Shown here piece by piece: positions 58,706-64,000 of a stretch of 64,000 nucleotides of DNA. The DNA comes from Gammaproteobacteria bacterium. GTDB taxonomy: Bacteria; Pseudomonadota; Gammaproteobacteria; Thiohalobacterales; Thiohalobacteraceae. Below the pieces are notes generated by a model, which had not been told where the DNA came from, did not search any database, and saw only the letters and a list, made by a program, of their open reading frames with translations. A program made the position numbers and the translations under genes. The stretch covers positions 62,001-126,000 of the forward strand of contig JAHJQQ010000023.1 in the NCBI GenBank assembly GCA_018819175.1, given 5' to 3'. Each line of letters begins with the position of its first letter. Within the stretch, counting starts at the first letter, position 1.

Positions 58706-60211
58706 ATGCAGGAAATCGCCTGGCATACACAAACCGATATCCCGCTGCTGGCGGTCTTGCAGTTGTTGCCGCTGATGGGCGCCGCCGTCACTTGGTGGCT
58801 GAGTGACCGCAAATACGTATTGGGAATCGCCCGGATCTTCGCCGCCGCCGAATTGGTAATCGCTGTAATCCTGTATATGTCGCTCGATAGCGGAACCGCC
58901 GCGCTGCAGTTCGCGGAACGGCTGGATCTGCCGGGTCCGCTCGATTACCACACCGGCGCCGACGGCATCACAACGCTGTTCGTGCTCGCCGGATCGCTGC
59001 TGGTATTCCTGGTCTGTCTTTATAGCCTGGTGCGCGGATTGACAGACATCGGCCGCCTGCTCGCGGTGGTACTCGCTCTCGAAGCCGTGCTTATGTCGGC
59101 GCTGACGACGGTCAATCTGCTCTGGTTCGTACTGGCTTGGGGCGTCGACCTGGCGCTGGTTGGATACATGCTGTGGTACTGGTCGACATCACCCAACCGT
59201 GATCGCGCCTTGCGGCCGTTTTACCAGTTCCAGTTCAGCGGTCTGTTGCTGCTGCTGCTCGGTACGCTCCTCGCCGGTTACGGTAACATGGATATGACTG
59301 GCAAGCCTTTGAGTTACGACCTGGCGGACCTGAGTACCGGATTGGGTGGCTCACCACTGGCCACTATGATCTTCCTGCTGCTGTTTCTCGGCATCGCGAT
59401 CCGGGCGCCGATGTTTCCCTTCCATGGCTGGCTGCCAATGGTGGCGCGCTACGGGAATATCGCCATGGCGCCGGCCTTTCTGCTCGGCGTCAAGATCAGC
59501 ATCTACGGTCTGGTGCGGTTCGTTGTGCCCATGGTGCCGTCGGCCGTTCATCAGGCCGGTGATGTGGTCATGATCGCAGCGGTTGCGGGCGTGTTCTATT
59601 CGGCGATCTTGGCGGCTCGACAGACGAATCTGCGCCATCTGATGTCGTTTGCGGTCGTCAGCCATACCGGCCTGCTGGTGCTCGGCGTTTTCACGCTCGA
59701 TGCAGCCGCGCTCCAGGGAAGTTTACTGTTATCGGTGACCTTCGGGCTGGCGATCCTCACGATGCTTTTCATGCTGGGCCTGGTCTACCGGCGCATCGGA
59801 TCGACCAATCTCAGTCGTCTTGGCGGTTTATTCGATCGCCTGCCTGTCCTGGCCACGGCGTTCTTCATCGGTGGTCTGGCCATTATGTGCATGCCCGGCA
59901 CACCCGGATTTGCTGCCGCTCATCTGGTATTCGAGGGTTCGATGCATCACTTCGGCGCGCTGGCGACGATGGCGGTCGCACTCGGTAACGTGACGGCTGC
60001 GGGCATGTTGCTGTGGTCCTTTCAACGGGCGTTTCTCGGTCCCGCTCCCGCCGCTCGGCGCGAACAAGTCGAAAGTGCCACCGGCATGGAACTGTTCATC
60101 GCCGTCATACTGATTCTGGTGCTGCTCGCAGCGGGGTTCTATATGGATCCCTGGCTCGAGTTGATCGAGGCACCGACACATCTGCTAGACCGATCGGCCG
60201 GCGCTGGTTGA
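58706..60211 (+). CDS. Divergent NuoM/N-like membrane subunit of the DAB cluster
   Basis: 501 residues, about 14 membrane helices, complex I antiporter-like. Compared with its two NuoM-like neighbours several proton-path residues are changed: the FWE Glu is lost (region reads FVLAWGVDLALV) and the FGVKAP Lys is Arg (IAIRAPMFPFHGWLP). The Lys in LLGVKISIYGLVR is kept. It may have a different ion or no full channel, yet it is maintained as an intact gene in the cluster. It follows dabB by 12 bases. The family call is firm, the role is inferred. Confidence 0.82.
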   Translation: MQEIAWHTQTDIPLLAVLQLLPLMGAAVTWWLSDRKYVLGIARIFAAAELVIAVILYMSLDSGTAALQFAERLDLPGPLDYHTGADGITTLFVLAGSLLVFLVCLYSLVRGLTDIGRLLAVVLALEAVLMSALTTVNLLWFVLAWGVDLALVGYMLWYWSTSPNRDRALRPFYQFQFSGLLLLLLGTLLAGYGNMDMTGKPLSYDLADLSTGLGGSPLATMIFLLLFLGIAIRAPMFPFHGWLPMVARYGNIAMAPAFLLGVKISIYGLVRFVVPMVPSAVHQAGDVVMIAAVAGVFYSAILAARQTNLRHLMSFAVVSHTGLLVLGVFTLDAAALQGSLLLSVTFGLAILTMLFMLGLVYRRIGSTNLSRLGGLFDRLPVLATAFFIGGLAIMCMPGTPGFAAAHLVFEGSMHHFGALATMAVALGNVTAAGMLLWSFQRAFLGPAPAARREQVESATGMELFIAVILILVLLAAGFYMDPWLELIEAPTHLLDRSAGAG

Positions 60212-60223
60212 AGGGTTCCCAAT

Positions 60224-61699
60224 ATGCCTTTGATATCGATTCTGCTATTGACCATGCCGCTGGGCGTCGCCCTGATCTGGTGGCTGCCGCGTCGGGTTCC
60301 GGCGGCTTTTGTGGCTGCAGTGACCTGCATCAGCGCCTTTGTCGTGGCGATCCTGATTCTGAGTTCATTCGACGCCGAGATGGCCGGGTTTCAGTTGATC
60401 GAAGAAGCCGCTTGGCTGCCAGGCTTGAATATCAATTATCTTGTCGGCGTCGATGGGATATCGGTGCTGTTCCTGCCCGTTACGGCATTACTCTCCCTGG
60501 GTGCCGTCGTCATGTCGTACCGCAACATCACCCGCTTCCCGCGCATCTATTACTCACTGTTGCTGGTTGAGTGCGGCGCCACATTGGGCGTGTTCTGCGC
60601 ATTGGATACGGTGATGTTTTTCCTGTTCTGGGAAATATCCATCATACCGATCTATTTTCTGGTCAGCTTATGGGGCAATGGTGAGAGGCGCCGTCTGGTG
60701 GCAAAGAAATACATGCTCATCATGATTGCCGGCGGGCTGCCCATCCTGTTCGGTTTTCTATTGTTGGCACAGTATGTGTCCTCTCTTGGTTTGTCTTCAC
60801 TGGCGTCGCCGTTCGATCTGCGCGTGCTGCTGGCGACGCCATTGCCGGAATCGTTGCAGCTGAGCGTGTTCCTGCTGTTGCTGGTGGGTTTCGGGGTGAA
60901 AGCGCCCATCCTGCCGCTGCATACCTGGTTCCCACTCGTGGCCGCCGATGGCCCCGCGGCGATAACCGCTTTGCTTGCGGGCCTCAAACTCGGTGTGTAT
61001 GGATTGATACGCTTCGCGCTGCCGCTGGCGCCGGATGTGGCTGTGGATTTCCAGTGGTTGTTGCTCGGTCTAGGTTCGGTCGCTGTCGTTTATGGATCGC
61101 TGATCGCGCTGGTGCAGGGAAATTTGCGGACGACGCTCGCTTATCTCGGTATCAGCCATGTGGGGCTGGTGCTGCTTGGTTTAGCGACTTTTCAAACCGC
61201 CGGCGTGCAGGGCGCGGTGCTCGAATTGGTCAACTTTCCCTTGGTCGCGGGCGGTTTGTTCCTGATCACGGCCGCCTTGCGGCAACGCGTTGGTACCACC
61301 GCCCTGCTGTCTCTGGGCGGCGCGGCCAAAACCCTGCCTTGGTTGGCGACGAGTTTCTTGCTGCTTGGACTCGCTTCACTGGGTATCCCGGGTACCTCCG
61401 GGTTTCCGGCGGAATTTCTGATCCTGCTGACGACGCTCGAGACCCATACCGGATCGGGCATTGCCGCCCTGTTCGGCGTAGTAGTGGGTGCGGCTTGCCT
61501 CCTGAGTGTTTACCGGCGCAGCTTCTTCGGTCCGATACACAACCCCGCGTTCCACGAAGTCGACGATTTACGGCCACGCGAGCGGGCCATCGCCCTGCTG
61601 TTCGTGGTGATCGTTCTCGTGGTAGGTATCTATCCGGCGGTCGTGCTGGACGTGATCTCCACCACTGCCGCCCTGTGGTCGCAGCGCATGGGGGGCTAA
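60224..61699 (+). CDS. NuoM-like proton-channel subunit, last gene of the DAB cluster
   Basis: 491 residues, about 14 membrane helices. The canonical residues of the antiporter family are present: Glu in FFLFWEISIIPIYFL, Lys in FGVKAPILPLHTWFPL, and Lys in LAGLKLGVYGLIR. It begins 12 bases after the preceding gene, so the last four genes are tightly packed. The sequence is close to the 52458 protein in type but clearly not a recent duplicate. It probably gives a second complete proton channel in the assembly. Confidence 0.88.
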   Translation: MPLISILLLTMPLGVALIWWLPRRVPAAFVAAVTCISAFVVAILILSSFDAEMAGFQLIEEAAWLPGLNINYLVGVDGISVLFLPVTALLSLGAVVMSYRNITRFPRIYYSLLLVECGATLGVFCALDTVMFFLFWEISIIPIYFLVSLWGNGERRRLVAKKYMLIMIAGGLPILFGFLLLAQYVSSLGLSSLASPFDLRVLLATPLPESLQLSVFLLLLVGFGVKAPILPLHTWFPLVAADGPAAITALLAGLKLGVYGLIRFALPLAPDVAVDFQWLLLGLGSVAVVYGSLIALVQGNLRTTLAYLGISHVGLVLLGLATFQTAGVQGAVLELVNFPLVAGGLFLITAALRQRVGTTALLSLGGAAKTLPWLATSFLLLGLASLGIPGTSGFPAEFLILLTTLETHTGSGIAALFGVVVGAACLLSVYRRSFFGPIHNPAFHEVDDLRPRERAIALLFVVIVLVVGIYPAVVLDVISTTAALWSQRMGG

Positions 61700-61737
61700 G
61701 CCGCTGCGCGACTGAGGGACATCATCTGCGCCGGGTT

Positions 61738-61769
61738 TCGCGCGAAGATTTCGCGCGCAAGCACAACAA
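61738..61769 (+). repeat. Fragment identical to part of icd (30 of 32 bases)
   Basis: This segment matches icd positions 51803-51834 in direct orientation, with 20 bases exact (TTCGCGCGCAAGCACAACAA). Read in the icd frame it gives EDFARKHNN, as in icd. After it the match ends at once. It lies just after the DAB cluster, 9,935 bases from the icd copy. Confidence 0.75.
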
Positions 61770-61931
61770 TACCGAACCGAAGACCCGCACAGATTATTTT
61801 CTATCTTGATTGAAAAACGGCTCAACGCGGATTCGTGTGGGTAAGCAGGCAACGTTCGGAGTATCTCCACGGCGGGCACGACGAAGTCTCACAAGACTGG
61901 ACAGCAGGCACCGGGACCGGCCATCGCTATC

Positions 61932-62053
61932 GTAGCCCGGATGAAGCGTAGCGGAATCCGGGGATGCACCGCTGTGACCGGGGCGATCACGATAGCGTGC
62001 GCCGCCTCCCCAGGCGTAGTTCCCGGATTACGCTTCGCTTCATCCGGGCTTAC
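61932..62053. repeat. Inverted repeat GTAGCCCGGATGAAGC family
   Basis: Arms of about 31 bases (61932-61962 and 62023-62053) are nearly complementary, each reading GTA(A)GCCCGGATGAAGCG in its own direction. This element type is common in proteobacterial intergenic DNA. It fills part of the 450-base gap between the DAB cluster and the last gene; the remainder shows no gene besides the icd fragment. Confidence 0.8.
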
Positions 62054-62149
62054 ATGATCGTCTTCCCACGACTGAACAGGGTGTGCGATCCCTTCCGGGC
62101 GCCTATTCACCCACACGAATCGTCGTAGACCCTGAAAAACAACCTGGGT

Positions 62150-64000
62150 CTACAACCGTCCCTTCACGTCACTCGACGCTGCGGTAACCAACCGCCTGGC
62201 CGGTCGCCATGTCGACTGCTCTAACCAGACCTCCAATTCCGCCGCGAGCATGGGTTGAGCAATATAATAACCTTGCGCGGAATCGCAGCCCAACTCCTTC
62301 AGCAACATCCAGGTCGCATGATCTTCGACACCTTCGGCGATGACGCTCAAACCGAGATTATGCCCAAGCTCGATCGCCGAACGCACGATAACGGCATCAT
62401 CGTCATTCTTAACCATATCCACGACGAATGATTGATCTATTTTCAGCTTTGCAGCCAGCAACTTTTTCAGATAGGCCATAGAAGAGTAACCGATGCCAAA
62501 ATCATCAATAGCCAGACGCACACCCATCGCATTCAGCGTGCGGACCGCCTGCACGGCCAGCACCGGATTTGTCATCACGGCAGTCTCGGTTATCTCCAGC
62601 TCCAACCAGTCGGGTTTCGCCCCGGCTTCTTCAAGCAGACGCTCAACATGCTGCGGGAAATACTCATCCATCAGATCCAACGCCGATATGTTCACGGCCA
62701 TGACAAGCTCAAGTCCCGCCTTCCGCCAGAGGACACATTGCTGCAGCGCCTGCTGCATCACCATGATACCCAGCGGCTGAATCAGACCCGACTGCTCGGC
62801 CAAGGGTATAAAGTTATCCGGATACAGCAACCCGCGCTGCGGATGCCGCCAACGCGCCAGCGCCTCCACACCATTCACCACACCGCTTCCAAAATCAACT
62901 TTAGGCTGAAAATGCAACAGCATCTGACCATTCTCGATGGCGCTGCGCAATTCACCGCGCAGTGTATGCACGTCCTTACCGACCTGCTCCAGTTCACTGC
63001 GATACAGACAATAACTGACATGCGTGCATTTGGCATGGTACATAGCGATATCGGCATGGCGCATCAGAGTCTCGGCATCGTCACCATGGTTGGGGAACAC
63101 CGCAAGACCCAGACTGCTGCCGATCTCCAACCATTCGCCATCAAGCTGAATCGGTGGCGCAAGTACTTTGGCAATATGCTCGGCGAAACTGCGCGCATGC
63201 GCCTCGTCTCCAACTTCGTGCAACAGGATGGCGAATTCGTCGCCACCCATACGCGCCACAGTATCGAATCTGCGCAGCGAGCTGATGAGCCGATGCGCAA
63301 CTTCCTGCAGGACCAGATCACCGATCTGATGTCCTTTGACATCATTGATCTCTTTGAAATGATCCAGATCGAGTATCGCCAGGGCAAACGGCGCACGACT
63401 CCGCTGACCTAGGGCCAACTGTTGTGCCAACCGGTCGTTGAATAAGGTTCGATTCGGAATATGGGTAAGACCATCATGCAATGCCTGATGTTCGAGCTGC
63501 TGATTGAGCTCGGTTAACTGTTCCGTGCGCTGCTGCACACGGATCTCCAGTTCTTCGTTGAGCTTATTGATTTCGTATTGCGCGGTATCTCGTTCCACGA
63601 AGGCCACATGTAATTTTTGCGCCATGGCATTAAATGCCTTGGCGGTCTGGGCCAGCTCATCGCGTCCGTGAATATTGATACGGTAATCCAGATCACCATC
63701 GGCAACTCGCACAGTGGCTGTGCGCAAGGCCTTCAACTCTCGTGTCAGGTAGGTCCCCAACAAAAAGGAAAACAAGGCCACCAGGACCAACTCGGCACCG
63801 GCGATGGCGAAGGCGTGGCGGCGTGCTTCCACCATCACTCTTTGGATACCATCAACAGCAAGACCGATTTCCACCCGGCCGTAGACAACATCAGCAACCT
63901 TAATGTCGGCGGAAACATCGAACACCCCGACATCGAGATCGGCACTGCTCCGCTCGGCATTGACTTCATGATTGTAACTCGCCGCATCCCCACCCTGAGC
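62150..64000 (-). CDS. HAMP-GGDEF-EAL signalling protein, partial
   Basis: The frame stays open to the right edge, so the N-terminus is outside; at least 617 residues are visible. The visible N-terminal part looks periplasmic (SADIKVADVVYGRVEIGL), then a membrane helix (AFAIAGAELVLVALFSFLLGTYL), a HAMP domain (LRTATVRVADGDLDYRINIHG), and a coiled coil. The GGDEF motif is intact (RMGGDEFAILL) and the EAL domain has EALARW, EITETAVM, DDFGIGYSSMAYL and AEGVEDH, so both activities are plausible. It probably senses an external signal and sets c-di-GMP. No partner gene is visible. Confidence 0.93.
   Translation of the reverse strand, partial: AQGGDAASYNHEVNAERSSADLDVGVFDVSADIKVADVVYGRVEIGLAVDGIQRVMVEARRHAFAIAGAELVLVALFSFLLGTYLTRELKALRTATVRVADGDLDYRINIHGRDELAQTAKAFNAMAQKLHVAFVERDTAQYEINKLNEELEIRVQQRTEQLTELNQQLEHQALHDGLTHIPNRTLFNDRLAQQLALGQRSRAPFALAILDLDHFKEINDVKGHQIGDLVLQEVAHRLISSLRRFDTVARMGGDEFAILLHEVGDEAHARSFAEHIAKVLAPPIQLDGEWLEIGSSLGLAVFPNHGDDAETLMRHADIAMYHAKCTHVSYCLYRSELEQVGKDVHTLRGELRSAIENGQMLLHFQPKVDFGSGVVNGVEALARWRHPQRGLLYPDNFIPLAEQSGLIQPLGIMVMQQALQQCVLWRKAGLELVMAVNISALDLMDEYFPQHVERLLEEAGAKPDWLELEITETAVMTNPVLAVQAVRTLNAMGVRLAIDDFGIGYSSMAYLKKLLAAKLKIDQSFVVDMVKNDDDAVIVRSAIELGHNLGLSVIAEGVEDHATWMLLKELGCDSAQGYYIAQPMLAAELEVWLEQSTWRPARRLVTAASSDVKGRL

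Noticed and set aside
52458..61699. Part of a respiratory complex I operon
   Set aside because: Three genes look like NuoM/NuoN and one like NuoL, but no peripheral or NuoA/B/C/D/H/K-type gene is present and the centre is a DUF2309 DabA gene with the conserved zinc site.

Overview
The window looks like a chromosomal segment of an autotrophic gammaproteobacterium, perhaps a chemolithotroph of the Chromatiales/Acidiferrobacterales type. That placement is inferred from gene content and was not tested by phylogeny. The main reasons are a pyrophosphate-based glycolysis/Calvin-cycle energy module, two separate loci for inorganic carbon uptake (SbtA/SbtB with a SulP transporter, and a DAB-type DabA cluster with four antiporter-like membrane subunits), monomeric isocitrate dehydrogenase, and many c-di-GMP and HDOD signalling proteins.

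Layout. 1-4.8 kb: the end of a PPi-dependent phosphofructokinase gene, a 65-residue unknown protein, a K+-independent H+-pumping pyrophosphatase, a soluble pyrophosphatase and a YfcE-like phosphoesterase. 5.1-6.4 kb: molybdopterin genes moaE-moaD, divergent from moaC. 6.4-18.1 kb: a signalling region with REC-PAS-GGDEF-EAL, Hpt-REC-REC-GGDEF, two HDOD proteins, a DUF1631 protein, a YcgR/PilZ protein and a PDC-type sensor. 18.3-24.4 kb: a P-loop ATPase, a MetA-type homoserine acyltransferase, SemiSWEET, several unknown small proteins, a glycine-zipper envelope protein and a second phosphoesterase. 24.7-27.5 kb: a response regulator with a long 25-residue-repeat coiled coil, and a membrane-anchored coiled-coil protein built on 25/38-residue modules. 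27.8-31.4 kb: sbtA-sbtB converging on a SulP transporter. 31.5-34.8 kb: a MacA/MacB-like efflux operon. 35-39.7 kb: small proteins, a TM2 protein and a MASE1-PAS-GGDEF-EAL protein. 40-49.6 kb: a flavoprotein, an alpha/beta hydrolase, a DUF748 protein, a DUF3014 protein, an HxlR regulator divergent from a cytochrome P460-family gene, and a DUF1223 protein. 49.6-52.2 kb: a broken EAL gene, then icd. 52.4-61.7 kb: the five-gene DAB-like cluster. 62.1 kb to the end: a GGDEF-EAL protein that runs off the window.

How the genes may work together. HppA could use PPi to build proton motive force while PPi-PFK works reversibly on sugar phosphates; this has been proposed for methanotrophs and thiotrophic symbionts that lack FBPase. 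SbtA, SulP and the DAB cluster would bring in bicarbonate or trap CO2 for the Calvin cycle, with SbtB as the PII-like regulator.

The intergenic regions carry several distinct families of long imperfect palindromes. In two genes the repeat supplies false N-terminal codons, so internal starts were chosen. No tRNA, rRNA, CRISPR array, integrase or transposase was seen.
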